From Deinandra increscens subsp. villosa (lineage: Eukaryota > Streptophyta > Magnoliopsida > Asterales > Asteraceae): DNA of 64,000 nt. The number at the start of each line of letters is the position of its first letter. Within the stretch, counting starts at the first letter, position 1. A program made the position numbers and the translations under genes. This document shows positions 42,812-56,040 of the stretch, piece after piece. Below the pieces are notes generated by a model. That model did no database searches, was not told the origin of the DNA, and worked only from the letters and a program-made list of their open reading frames with translations. The DNA is taken from assembly GCA_039602395.1 (NCBI GenBank), contig JBCNJP010000027.1, positions 35,845,841 to 35,909,840 on the forward strand, in the 5' to 3' direction.

Positions 42812-45800
42812 TCTATTACTATATATAATACATATTGGTCTCGAGGGTATTTTCGTCATGAAAAATGCTGAATCCTTAAGACGCGTACAAAGGTTAATGC
42901 AATGAGTACAAGTGTTTTAAGCATCAAAATTAAAGTACCATTCATACCCAAATAACCCCCATTCAAAAAAAGTGAGGTCAAATTAGGAATTAACCTAATT
43001 GCTTTTATTTGCATTTATTCCTCCTTACACACGCTTCCATCTAACAGCCACTAAGAACCAGACGCCGCCCCTCTTCAGCCGTCTCTCCCTCTCGATTGGG
43101 CATCTCCAACCGTCTCCACCTCGATATCCCTCTTCAGTTATGGATTACCACGCCTTCTCCATCTCTATATCCCTGTTGAGAAACCCTATCGCAAACAAAG
43201 TTTTGAAATTCAAATGCTCTCTCTCAAAGCCCCTTTCTGATTATCTCTCTTAAAGTCGTCCTCTCTTTCTCTCGAGGATTCTAATCTGAAGCCGATTAAA
43301 GCAAGCCGATCGCTGAGGGCGGTGGTCTTTTAGCAGTTGCAGCTCAATCTTCTCCATGCCAAACTCATACAATACTTGATTTGATGAATCGTTTCTGATT
43401 TATCTTCATTACTTATTATCATCAGTTCAAGTTCAAGCCTGCGTGCTTCAATCCAACAATTTCAGGTATGAGAGTTTAGATTCAGCTTCGCTTTTAGGGT
43501 TTTTTTCACAAGTTTTCGAGAGTTTAGATTCAGTTTCGCATTTCTGGGTTCTTTATTTTATCGGTTTCTCAATTGAGTTCCTCATATTTGATTTCTTATA
43601 ACCTCCGTAATTTCAGACTGTATTGGGTATCAGTTTTAAGGGGCTGTGCATATCACTTATTGGGATTTTCACTTCACTGGTATGTTTTACTGTTTTTTCT
43701 CTCCTGTACTCAAAGTCTTTATGAGTTACCTTTGAGCTTAATTGAATGCCTATGGTATTTTTAAGGTTTGTGTTCTTTAAGCATTCTTTCTTGTTTTTCT
43801 TATTTCTTAGTTTTTGGTTGCACACTCATGTTATATGAAATAGGGTTAAATTTCCAGGATAACTGGTACATAAGGAATCACACTGTAAGTGTTTGGGAAT
43901 TTTTTTTTGAAGAACGGAAAATACAAGGTTCGTTCAATTTGGTTTGAATTCATGTTCATGCATTCTTATATTTTTCCAGCAAACAACAATAGCTTTCTTT
44001 TACGATCTTTTCTAAGGTTTAGATTTCTTAGTTGTCTGAATATGCCGTCTTTAAATGTTTGATAACATCTCAGAAATTTCATGTTGTGCTCCGAATTTGC
44101 AAATTTTAGATTGTGATGTGTTTGTTGACTAATTTGTCCTCTTTTCTTTGTGTTGATTCAGGTTGCAAACCAGGAGTAGACTTCAGTAGCAACATTGGGG
44201 TTCCATTATCTGGTAGTAAAGACTTCAGCATCCCTGAGACCAAAGGTTTGTTTACTGAAATTTATATCCCTATACTTCTACGTGAAACATAGCTTTATGT
44301 TCATATTGAGTTTTAGAAAAGAATTTTCAATTTTGTATACATACAGTTGGGTTTTAATGGAGGGATGCTAATGAAGGCCCTGACAACTGCAGTTGCCTAC
44401 ACAACGAACTCAAAATGGATTTTAGTTAAAGTAGATGTTTCCTTTACTTATTAAGTATTCAAAATGCCTCAATTTAAAACACATGTAAATCATATATATG
44501 TTTCTGTCACTACTAAAAGAAGCCATTGTGATTTTGCGGAAATGAATACTTTTTTACTTACCTTTTGAAATTGGTGAAGGGAAATGGCAGATTGGGGAGG
44601 TATGCATACTCAAGTTCAATCGATGGGGGAGGTATGCATACTCATGATGAAGAGACACAAGTTTTTCAAAACTATTTTGTCCATTATGTGCTTTCGCTTC
44701 GATATGCAATGTTTCATTTTTACTGATTAAAATCATAAAAGTTTCTTTAAATAATCATTTTTTCTGAAGAACATACCAGCGATCCACTGGTAGTTTTGAG
44801 TCTGAATGAGTATATTCTTTGTTTTTGCATAAGGTATTCTTCAAGTTTTGTAAACTTTATGATGGTAGTTAATTATAACTATACAAATATTTTTCTACAG
44901 GGGCTGCTTTTGAGAGGAACAAGAGTATTTGTTTATTTGCTACTTCTTACATGTCTAACTTAGGTCCATACATGTCAGACTGATTTTTTTAATACTCAGA
45001 TTACACTCCTTATACTTTTCTTATAATGCTTTGTAGATTGTTACAATTGCAGGCTCAAGCGCAGGTAACAACTGATTTTGCTTTGTGAAATGATTTTGCT
45101 TTGCGAAATAGTGATTTTCAGCCCTCTTTTACTGATGAGTTTTACAAGAGTTTTAGTTTCCTATGTCTATAAAAAAAGTCTGATTAGATAACACAAGGCT
45201 GTTAGAACAAATGTTAACTTCCTTGACAGATTTAGTGTATCAAATGATATTACAATATTTAAAAGAACTACCATAACATCCCATGGTTTGCTTTCATTTG
45301 TTTCTTTGATGGTTACAGCTTTTAACATGATGTCAAAGTTATGGCAGAGGCTTATTTTTTAAAAATACTTGTGGCATTTTTTGGAAAATGTTAAACATAG
45401 CTGTTAGTGCTTTGGCTAAGAGTATTTTGGTGGTTAAGGTTTCCAACAGATCAGTGTGTTTGTTGAATTTCATGTAATTTGTTTTGGTTAGTTTTATTCT
45501 TTTATCTCTAACTTAAAATGCATGTACAGCCAATTTTTTTTGCATGTACAGCCAATTTTTTTTGCTCTTCATGTGTTATTTTGGTTAGTTGTAATTCTTT
45601 TGTCTCTACCTTGCCATTTTTAGGCTCAAAAGATGGACGTGCTCTAATTGAGGTCAACTTAAACATACATGAATCATATCAGGAAAGGTTCGACATGTTA
45701 GGGATTTTGATTGGTGATAAATTTACGTTTTTGTTTTTGAGTTAGTTCCCACTCTGAAGAGGTTTTGGTAATTACTTTTTCATAGTTTTAAAGATTACTG

Positions 45801-48559
45801 ATTGGATATTCCAAATTGCACAACTAATGCAGGTCATTGATTTCTTTTTGGTAGGTTCTAAAGGATGATTCCAATGGTGTTGCAATCACTGTTGCACCTA
45901 TGATAGGATCTTCAAACCGACCCATATGTTGACCTGACTGATCTAATTAAATCATGTAGGGATGTATGTGGAAGTAAACCTAAGGCTGATGAGGGTCAGC
46001 CTTTTTTCTACTGGTATGTATACCCTTTATAGATTGATATTTACCATTACAAAGTTTACTAATGAGTTATTCTCAGTGGTAGATATATGCTTACCTGCTT
46101 AAAACCACATATGTACAATCTCAAAAGGGTATACTTGAATGAAGGTGGGAATATTGCAACTTCACTGGAAAAGGTATACTTGAATTCTTAGGTTTTTGTT
46201 TAAGAATGGACAATGTGAACAATGCCACAGTTGGTCAATATTAAGGACTGTTGGAGGCTGAAATGTAATGACCAAAAGAGTGAAGAGATTATGAATGGAT
46301 TACAAGATAAAAAAGGACTCACATCTAAAAGAGATGATGAGATACAACAACTATTAATGGTTTCGCCTTCTTGCTTTCATGCAAGTTTTAGCTATACTTT
46401 GCTGAATATTGGTGTTTCTAGGCAGCAGGTTTGTTATTGTTTGCTCCTTACTCCAGCTCGCTTGCTTTTTTTTTTTGTCAATACATGTTTGTCTCTTTCT
46501 TTTTGTTCATATCTCTTTGTGCAGGTAAGGGAATTAGTGACAAAAAGTTTACCGAAGAGTCGTAGACACCTAATATACCGAGCTTGTGTTTATTGTTACG
46601 AAGTCAGATATGTGCTTTTATGATTTATGGTAAGTGGGGTTGATTATACATTTTCTGATATATAGACCCTTTATATATTATTTCAACTACTGCTACTGTT
46701 TCTTTTGTGTAATTAAAGCAATAATTTTAGTTTATTTTCTTTTTGTTGTAACAGGGTTGTGACTAAACGAATTGGTGAGCAAAACGTTAAAATCTACTTT
46801 TTTGTGATTATGTAATTATGTCATACCTTATAGATACAAGACAACTAACTACTACACTATTTTATGATTCATGAAAAAATCATAATCTTTATTTTTTTCC
46901 TCTCATTTTGAGTCCCTTTTAAACATATTGGTGTCTTGCAGATTGACAAATCATGTTCTTGACCTGCTCCTGGTTTGACTTCTTTAAGCAGAATCCTGGT
47001 TCAATTTAGGCCCAAAATTTTACAATTTCTCATTAGGTTTCACTTTCTTAAAATTGCCTTAATCTCAAGTTCATGAATAGATCATGTTCAATATTGTTTC
47101 GGTTTGCAACTGGTTTTATGTTGACAAAACATATTTCACGGGGATTACTGTTTATTTCTCTGTTATAGGTTGTGCCCTTATAGGTGTGAAGGTGTATGTG
47201 CACCCTCTCAAATCCAGGTATGATTTCGTTTTATTATGTGTTCGAACCTTCATCTGCTCCTAAATTATGAGCATGTTAAATATGAGTTTGTACCTAAATT
47301 AGAAGAAAGATTTCACAACTGATGTTTTTTTCCTCCTTTGAGTGCAATGGTTCTCATGTATTGATACATGGCAAATGGGGGCATATAGGATAATGTGGAC
47401 AGTATGTACCTTTCTATAATTCTTTAAATTCCTGGTCTCTTCTTTTTAAGTTCCTCATGCGTTTGTGCAGGTCCAGGCTTGGCTGCATTTGGTTAGCACA
47501 CATAGATTCATATTCTTAGTAATAGCCAACTTATGGAGCGTCAATGCTTAATTTTAGTTTGAATTTCTTAATTTTATAGACATTTATTTCCCTTTTTGTT
47601 AAAGAATACTTCAAATTTTACTATGATCATCCTCTTTGTCCTCAACATGATGTGTGGCCTAAAAGGAAAATCCAAAGAGATGGTATGCAGACGTGCAGTT
47701 ACACATTGTGTAATCCAAGTAGTTAACTCTGAAAACATGCAGCTATACAGGACTGAAATTAAAGAGAAATGCACTACATTTCAGCTCAATAAAATGTTTA
47801 CATGAAATAGTTAATGCACAAGTCAAATAGAGTTGTGACAAGTGAATATAGAAAGTATCCCATGAACATTTTGAAGTTTATGTCTTAAAGAAATAGTTGA
47901 AATATTATTAAAAGATTCGCCAAAGAAGAAGCTAGAAATTGTATTTAGCAGAGAACTGAAGACGAATAAGTCTTCTGCAAAGCCATCATAACATGTAATG
48001 CTCACTTGAAATAGATATAAATAATAACTTTTAACGCTTGTGTAATAAGTAAATAGCTATAACTTATACAACTAATATACCAACTAAAAAGATCATGCAA
48101 CCTATAATCTCTAAGAACCGGTCCAATTTTTTCGACCACTATCATTAAAACTATTATGTTCATGAATTCAACTTAAAACACTGTTTATGACTGATTGCAT
48201 GACGTACGACACGGATTGACTTCCTTACTATGGAATTCATTGACCCTCGGATTTTGATTTAAAAAGTACTATGTTATTACTGATATCTTAAAACTATGTT
48301 GATGACTTCTATCTTACAACTCATTTGGTTTTAAATTACTATGTTTGTGACCAATATATATATTTTAATTCGAGTTTTTGTTGTTATTTGTTTGAGTTTA
48401 AAAAAAACGAATACCTCGATGTAAATTGTCATGCAGCCATAACAAGCGAACAGAAGACGAATACCGCGTTGTAGTTTGTTGTGCCGCTGCAACGCGCGAA
48501 CAGAAGACGAATAACACACTATACACTGTCGCCGCCGCAACGCGCGGGCACACGGCTAG
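42812..48559 (+). mobile_element. possible Helitron carrying exon-like sequence
   Basis: The 5' end TCTATTACTATATATAATAC resembles plant Helitron starts and the 3' end CGCAACGCGCGGGCACACGGCTAG|T has the GC-rich hairpin and CTAG terminus followed by T; the base before the start is A. There is no Rep/helicase gene. Inside are a pyrimidine-rich leader-like region (43020-43330) and several exon-like blocks between splice-site matches, e.g. 44162-44247 and 45855-46014; the last reads VLKDDSNGVAITVAPMIGSS, then after a frameshift VDLTDLIKSCRDVCGSKPK. I do not recognise the source gene. The Helitron call rests on end motifs only. Confidence 0.4.
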
Positions 48560-48603
48560 TAATAATAATAATAACGAGACTTGCGACCCGCGCGTTGCGG
48601 CGG
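48532..48603. repeat. 17-bp perfect GC-rich inverted repeat
   Basis: CCGCCGCAACGCGCGGG (48532-48548) and its exact complement (48587-48603) are separated by 38 nt containing the putative CTAG Helitron end and a short TAA repeat. Confidence 0.85.
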
Positions 48604-48991
48604 GCGAGACGTCGTCTAAGTATTTATGTTGAAAGAACCTTGTGGCTGCTCGAGGTCGTACATAAACCTTACTAATTTGCTACCGTTAGTAGAGTAAAGG
48701 ATAAACCTACATTAAAAAGAGACGAAAAAAGATAATAACATATATGATCGTTTACTGTGAGCACATCAATTTAATAAACCAAAGATGTTGTTGTAAATTT
48801 CAACAACCCACATTAGTTCACTTTCAAACGCCATCTCCATCAACCGAACGATATCAAACAATAAAGTCAACGAAAGAAAATAAGCAATTCCATGTGTTCT
48901 CATTTAACCTGGTTGCAAATGAACCTGAAGTGTTCATAGTGTTTTCACATGGAGGATAATATGATAAAAAGAGAAACAAAACAAACATATA

Positions 48992-49289
48992 GAAGAAACA
49001 ACCAAATACATATCAAATAAATAGCACATCGACAGCAGATATCATCATCAAACCCTCCTTCCCTCTTGAAAGCCATTAGCCATCCCATGAGAATCCAGCA
49101 TAGCATGCTCAGCATTCAGCAACCAAACCGTCTACAACTTGAAGAAACAACCAAATACATATCAAATAAATAGCACATCGACAGCAGATATCATCATCAA
49201 ACCCTCCTTCCCTCTTGAAAGCCATTAGCCATCCCATGAGAATCCAGCATAGCATGCTCAGCATTCAGCAACCAAACCGTCTACAACTT
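48992..49289. repeat. 149-bp tandem duplication
   Basis: GAAGAAACAACCAAATACAT... at 48992-49140 repeats at 49141-49289 with no difference that I can see, so it is recent or an assembly duplication. The surrounding 48604-49799 has no other recognisable gene. Confidence 0.92.
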
Positions 49290-49799
49290 TTCTGCAATGC
49301 ATAATACCCAGATTTCCGAAAAAGCCAAACAGCTCAACAATCAACCAACCCATAAGTCTATACGAATCCAATTGTAAGTTTCTAAGTGACCGGGAACCTA
49401 TATCATTTAACCGCTCACATTTTGGAGGTGGTTTTCTCGTGAGTGTGAGATAATATGAGTTACTTACTGCTAACCCCACAGACCATATCGTTTACCCTGA
49501 GATTAATATTAGCAAAATGATCATGTGTTTTTATAGATAGTTTGGAAACTAAAGAAAACACAAAAGTACATCTAATATTTTTGTGAACAACAATTCCTAT
49601 AACTTTTAGGATAAATGCATTATTATATAATATTTGACTTCCAAAATTTGATCCCGTAATATTTTTTTTAGTAATGAATGACACCTTAGCATTTTAGATA
49701 GTAAATCTGAAAATATAAATAGCAAACAGCATGTTATTAAAGATATTACAACAAAAATGGAACTCCTTGTAAAACATACAAATTTAACAAATTACTTAC

Positions 49800-50078
49800 C
49801 TGTTGCCCCATTTAGCATGAAGATCCATAATCAAGAGTTGTTCTTCGTGTGTAATATTACCCCTTCTCACATCCGGTCGAAGATAAGACCTAAGTAACAA
49901 CATACTTAATCCAAAATTAGTCTTAATCAATCAAAAAATTAATTAACTAATCAGATATATAAATTAGTACCTGCAAATTTTGCAAGAATGTTCCAAACAC
50001 CTTCACCATGATCAGAGATGTAGTTGATAAGGATCAAGTCTTCTTCCATGGGGCATGGTCCTTTTCTAATGTCAACAT
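49800..50078 (-). pseudogene. R2R3-MYB pseudogene, two partial exons
   Basis: Minus-strand block 50078-49971 encodes the start of the R2 repeat (RKGPCPMEEDLILINYISDHGEGVWNILA), ending at a donor GCAG|GTACTA. Block 49889-49800 encodes YLRPDVRRGNITHEEQLLI and LHAKWGNR, ending at CAG|GTAAGT. These match R2R3-MYBs of the MYB21/62/108 type. The first conserved tryptophan of R2 is cysteine, the third R2 helix (KRTGKSCRLRWLN in relatives) is missing, and I find no exon 3 downstream. A decayed or captured fragment, not a working transcription factor. Confidence 0.75.
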
Positions 50079-51769
50079 CCGGTGTAACTCATTGTTAAAA
50101 CAACCATAAAACCTAAAAAAAATTTAATGACAATTGATAGGCCAATCCTATCTAATACCAAAGTGTGTTGATTTTTTTTTTATTATGTTATAAAGAAGTT
50201 TTAATGATGATTCATACACCAATCGATTACTAATACCAAATAGCCACGGTTCAAATCCTGCAAGCATGATGCTAGTCATTTTTTTTTGTTGATTTCACTC
50301 CAGCCAAACTACAATTTATGAATTACAAACTTGAGTGACAACCACCTACATCATAAATAGAGATCACTTGTCATGTAAAACATAGAAACTCAAAGTTCTT
50401 AAAGGAAATTTGTATCAAGTGATCAAGAAAATTTCAAATTTTTTAAAGAAAACTTTATAGGCTCAGATTTAAAGTCATCATAGCCTAAAGTTATGAACAA
50501 AGTCAGCGAATATGCGTAACATAAGATGCCCGAATTTTGCAGTCCAACTAATCTGCAGTTTAGAAAATTGTTACATTGTTGGATTAAAACCATAAGCTAT
50601 TACTCATAATGTAACTTTTTAGATGAAACTTTATAGGCTCAGATTCAAAATCATCACAGCCACAAATCATAAGATAACCATCCATATTAACCATTTTAAG
50701 CCATCGATTAACCATCCATAAACCATTGTTCATCATGTAAAAATTTTAGATGAAACTTTAATGGCTCAGATTCAAAATCATCACAGCCACAAATGATCAA
50801 GTAACCATCATATTAACCATCCATACCATCCATAAGCCAACCATCCATAGAGTGGGTCATGTTATAATATATTCACGAAATAGATCCGTTCATATAGAAA
50901 AGTTCAGGGATGAAGGAGACAGAGAGACAATCAGTTGTTATTGGGTTATTGAAAAACCCAAAAGCGAAGCCAAAATCGATCTAGTAGAACAACGAAAACC
51001 GGGTACCTTTAATGTCACCGGAGAAACGACATCGTCGGTTCAACACCAACCCAAAAGCAAACAAAAAACCAACATAAACTGCTATATATCTCAGATCTCC
51101 AAGCGAAGACCAACAAAAACATTGCTCGTGAACGGAGCAACTACATAGTCACTTCAACGTTACCACCGACGAAGGAAACCGGACCACAAACCCACATACA
51201 GAGATCCGGTGAGATTCCGATAACGCAAAAGAAAACCCCAGAAGTTCTGGTGCCTGACAACAGCCCCAAAACGGCGCCGGCAACGTAGGGGCCATCGACG
51301 ACCGTCGTTAACTCAACGGGAACGGAGCAACGATTCCGCCGCTTCGACGTTCCCGGAGCATCGACATGTGGCCGGAATCGATCTTACGCCAAACAAAATC
51401 GTGACCGCAACCCGCAGCCACCAAGCCAGCAACGTCGACCGTACATCAGAACAACAAAGTCGTTGCAGTTTTCCAAAATCTTGTGAGGTGCAAGGCTTGG
51501 GGTGGCCGAGTCGGAAAAAGGGAGGACGAAGAAGAGGTTGTGTAGGGTTTTTGTGAGGCGGTGAGAACAAATAAAAGAGACTGAAAGCACACAGCTTTTG
51601 CACATAGATAAGTAAAACCGTGAGCACCGGCCAAAAGCACCAACTGAAAGCACACAGCTTTTGCACATAGATAAGTAAAACCGTGAGCACCGGCCAAAAG
51701 CACCAATCACCAAAACCAAACTGAAATGAATAGTGCTTTTTGTGTGTACAGCTAAGCAAATCCAATTGA

Positions 51770-51774
<5 letters not shown>
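50079..51774. other. non-coding with short direct repeats
   Basis: Three related blocks AACTTTATAGGCTCAGATT...AAATCATCACAGCC begin at about 50451, 50627 and 50754. A 63-bp unit CTGAAAGCACACAGCTTTTG... is tandemly duplicated at 51581-51643 and 51644-51706. A GC-richer stretch (51170-51540) has open frames but no recognisable protein. Confidence 0.6.
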
Positions 51775-51851
<77 letters not shown>

Positions 51852-51859
51852 ATAATAAT

Positions 51860-51894
<35 letters not shown>
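51775..51894. repeat. ATA trinucleotide microsatellite
   Basis: About 120 bp of (AAT)n, with a few ATT interruptions near 51843-51865. Confidence 0.95.
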
Positions 51895-51895
<1 letters not shown>

Positions 51896-52116
51896 TGTAT
51901 TACATGGCCACATCATCAAAAGAATGCCACATAATGTCATATGGACCGCCACCTAGACATGCCACGTCAACAAAAGTTAACACCGTTAATATTCTGTTAG
52001 TTTGAGACTGCCAGAAGAAAATAGGGTGAAAGTTTGGCTCGTTAGAAAACATTTCCTGAGTTGGGATTATTATCGGCCAATTACTGATAGTTGAGATTAT
52101 TTAAATCCAACAACCC
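51895..52116. mobile_element. right arm of a Mutator-like element (same family as 27532-28602)
   Basis: ACATGGCCACATCATCAAAA and CATATGGACCGCCACCTAGA, then GACTGCCAGAAGAAAATAG and a ...AAATCCAACAACCC end, match the right arm at 28375-28602. It faces the left arm at 29240-29503, 23 kb away; no other left arm is seen nearer. Confidence 0.8.
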
Positions 52117-52195
52117 TAATATAAACAAAAGAATTGAACTTTTTTTATGTTAATTTTTTATATTTTAGATTTTAAAAGAAATAAAACAGCAATTA

Positions 52196-55100
52196 CAAAG
52201 AAGTGGCGGGTAAACGGGCAACAAGCTGCACTGCAACCTCCTTTTGGATAGCAAAACCAATCATACTGAAGAAAAAAGTGTGAGCCTTAGGGGACGACAT
52301 AATACTATGCACGACCTGTTGAACCCTAAGCAGGAATTCGACCGCCTCCGGGGCAAGGAACCCAAATGTATCAAAAGCAAAAGGGATAAACACGTGTTGA
52401 TTTTCGAGACAAGTTTTCTCGTGTTTAGCAACTTTTCCCGATTACACCTTCAACATAGCTTACCCCGCATCAAACCCATTATCCCTAAGCGTAACAAGAG
52501 GTGACACGCAAGTAAGGTCCATACAGGCGTGTTTCCCCCTGCCCAGCCAAAAACAAGAACATCATTCAGCCGTAAAGCAGACATCCGTTCAAGCGGATCC
52601 GTCAAGAAATTCATAGGAGCCTCATTTTTAGCAGAGATCCACGCACACTTAAGAACATCAAACAGAACATCCTTAACCCAATCATGTTTGTATTTAAACC
52701 CTGGGGATTTCCTTACAATGGACCGCATGCTCGCCAAAAAGTATCTAAACAAACCTTACGGCAAATTAAGAGGGCAAGGTTCATCATTAGAAAACATAAG
52801 GATCATGAGAATGTACTTAAGGATGGCCCGGTATTCCACAGCTGACATATGTTGGTCCAAACCTTCAATGGGGATGAATGTTAGGAAATCTTGTGCCCGA
52901 GGAGCTCAAAGACATGCAAACACAACTTTTTGGCGAGGGAATAGGGAAAATTTCACTTCCAAACTCTGGGCAATTTTGCTAAAAAGGGCACTCACCAAAC
53001 TATCCTGAGTTTTAGAGGGGGTAGTGTCCTTACTAGAAAAACCGCCAAGATCAAAATCGGGAAGTAAAGTGTGTAAGCGACCCAACACACACTCATAATC
53101 AGAGTCCAACCCATTAATACCACACTCCCGAAGAATATGGTCCTATAAACTCCAAGATTGGGCCCTTAAGGCCACAAAAGCATATGTAGAAACATCCCCC
53201 ACTGAGCATAACCCCAGTCCCCCAAAACGGGTCGGGAGGGAAGCTAGCCTTCATTGGAGATCCCCGAAAAAAACACCCCCACAAACTACAATGTCCTCAA
53301 TGACCCCCGAAGACCCTTGTCAAAAATAGATACAACTCCACCTACATGTGCAGGCTGGCACGTCCGGAGGCCAAACAACAACTACGCAACACCCATACAT
53401 GAACATAGCAAAATAAGCTCACATTGAGGATCATGTAGATGTGGGGGACAACGCATTAGTTCCACTGCAGAGGACGCCCTCTTTACAGCCAGGCTACTAA
53501 TGAATCCAACATCTCAGCTGACGGCTCCACCAAGGAGTTTCACTCCTAACCCTAGCCTCCCAATCCCGTTAGGAAACAACCCATCTTGCACCTTCGCCCC
53601 ATTACACGATGGGTAAAAAACCTCAGTTTTCTTAATGTTTAATTCAAGGCCGAGCACGGGCCCATCAGACCATATAATATCCAAAGCTTTAGCCACCTCT
53701 ATAGCGTCTCCAATAATCGTACCATCATCTAGGTACTAAGCAAGGAAAAAGAGCCTGCAACAATCCCTAATCCGATGAACAAGCGGGTGCAAAACTAAGA
53801 CAAAAAAGAGAGGCCCTAAGGGGTCCCCCTGCTGAAACCCCGTGGTGGACCAAATATGATCATCGCCAACATAATGCCTAGATGGTTGCTCATATAAGAA
53901 ATCCACCCATAGGGGATGAACATCGGGTCCGAACCTCGTGCAAGAGGGCAGTCCTAACCACCAAGTTGAAGGCATTAGAGAAATCCACCGTAAGTATAGC
54001 CAATGACCCATCTGAGTGAAACTCATGTAAGAACTTGTTTGCACTGTGGAGCACGACCTTCGCCCCATTGGGGATACCCACCCTAAACTGAAAATCGGAG
54101 AGATATCTACAAATCTCCTTCCCGGCCCCCCTTATAGCCACCTTAGAGACCAATCTCCTCCAAATCGCGCCCATTACAATAGGTCGGATCCCATTGTCCG
54201 GTTTAAGCAGTGGTGTGAGAAGGGCGGACGCAACAAACACCGCTAGAACCTTGGGGAACCTTCCCCCCAAACATAGATTAACCACCTCAGCAATGGCCCC
54301 AAGAAACCTATTCACGATCGCATACCCCTCACCACAAAGAACATCCATAATATGTTGGGCCCTTAGCCCGTCACGCCCACAAGATGTCCCTTTGGGGAAA
54401 GATTTAGTGTAACCAAACATAGTTAAACTAGAGAATATTGTATTATTGTGATTGATGTGAATAATAGGGTTACAGATATCTCTACATATAGAGAATAATA
54501 TTTCAGTCTAATACCCTCTACTCTAATGTAATATCAACCCTAGTATAATAGTCTAATACTCCCTCGCAAGCTAAATGCGGTAGCGATTGTAGCTTGAAAC
54601 ATAAAAACAATAAACATAAAGAACTAAAATTATAAATACTTAAAACTTTTTTTTAAATGAATCCCAGATCCAGCCTGTCATCCACCATGTTCTCTTGTTG
54701 ACCATGTTATCCACCATGTTCTCTTGTTGACCATGTTATCCACCATGTTCTCTTGTTGACCAACTCATCGCTGGCCACGTTATTGTAATGTCATATTCAA
54801 GATGACAATGCAATCACCTTTAAACCTTTTGCAAACAGGGGAGATCTCGCACCATAGGTTTCTTCTCCCCGAACGTCACCATCGGATGCTTGTTCCCGGT
54901 TGTTCTTCTGCTCCCCGTCTCCCCGCAGTGCCACCACCACCTGTTGCGTTTGCTCCGGTAGGTTTTCTTGTCTTCCTCCGCCTTCACCCGATCTTGTTTC
55001 ACTTCTTTCTCTCTCCTGAAAAACAAACACGATGTTGTTCGGCCACTGTGTGGCTGAAGAACGCACGATGGTGCGCTACCGGTGTATGGCGATGATCTTT

Positions 55101-56034
55101 CATATGAATATAACACACGTATGTGTGCCGCCGTTGTATGGCAGACCGCTATTGTATAGCAGTGGTGTACTACCGCATAGTGTGCGGTAAAGAGAAACCC
55201 TGGTGGTAATGTTTGGATGTGACTAGGAATAGGGTTTGTGGTGGCGGCGGTTAGGGTTACGGAGGCAGATTGCTGCCGGAACAAGGAAGTTCAAGGCAAG
55301 ATATAGGGTCCCGGTACTGTTCCCGGCATGGTTTACGACTGCGAATATGGGGTTGGGGTTTGTAGTGGATTATGATGGTTATGTCGACCAGTTATGGGTC
55401 GATCGTGACAACAACGGATTGTGTTGATGATTAGCAACGACTTCTGGTGGTGGCTTGTGATTTTGATTAGGGTTTTTGGGGTGGTTGACATGCACGGATC
55501 TCATGATATTATTGGAATGTGTAAAGACAAAAAAAAGAACAATAGATGAATAAAGAAATAAAACAAGAAAAAAAAAGTAACGCAGTGGTGGGTAGGGCGG
55601 CGGTGGTGGTCGGCCGCCCCGCCTGAGTTATATTTTTGTGGTTGTTCTCTTGCTGGCTCTGATACCAGATTAAACCTGAGAATATTGTATTATTGTGATT
55701 GATGTGAATAATAGGGTTACAGATCTCTACATATAGGGAATAGTATTTCAGTCTAATACCATCTACTTTGATGTAATATCAACCCTAGTATAATACGAGA
55801 AAAGGCTCAGAGTGCAAGGAAACATGCATAGTCAGGGTGTGTGGGGTGGGGGGATGGGGAGATGGGATGTTTGACAACCAACGCATCCAAAATACCCTTA
55901 CCGAGAAGAGCAACACCCGAAGAATATAAAACTTTCACCACAGCAGTAAAATGACCATCTACTACTTTCCGCAAACAGTGAGGAATATGTGAATTAAAAA
56001 ATATATATAAATTCCTGTTGTAAACTTTGGTCAA
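52196..56034 (-). pseudogene. degenerate LINE reverse transcriptase, split by a TRIM-like element
   Basis: Minus-strand coding runs from about 56034 to 52196, interrupted by 54423-55795. Blocks in order: HIPHCLRKVVDGHF; SFPKGTSCGRDGLRAQHI; LLKPDNGIRPIVMGAIWRRL (RT fingers); SLAILTVDFSNAFNLV (first catalytic aspartate); FQQGDPLGPLFFVLVLHPL; YLDDGTIIGD (catalytic YLDD, with a stop just before it); LGLELNIKKTEVFYPSC; and the C-terminal FDTFGFLAPEAVEFLLRV with FAIQKE..QLVARLP. Several stops and frameshifts kill it. The family is a plant non-LTR-type RT whose clade I cannot name. No endonuclease is seen because the 5' part is missing. Confidence 0.82.
54423..55795 (-). mobile_element. TRIM-like mini LTR element inserted in the LINE
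   Basis: Direct repeats of 128 and 126 bp at 54423-54550 and 55670-55795 (TTAAAC...GAGAATATTGTATTATTG...CCTAGTATAATA) flank about 1.1 kb. On the minus strand TGGTATCAGAGCC (55667-55655) follows the right repeat as a primer-binding site and a GAGGGAGTATTAG tract precedes the left one, so the element reads right to left. The interior has no gag or pol; it contains a 29-bp tandem repeat, TCCACCATGTTCTCTTGTTG..., at 54681-54761. Target duplication not resolved. LINE frames resume on both sides. Confidence 0.78.
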
Positions 56035-56040
56035 AATTTA

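Noticed and set aside
51752..51952. 66-codon ORF of poly-isoleucine
   Set aside because: Microsatellite translation.
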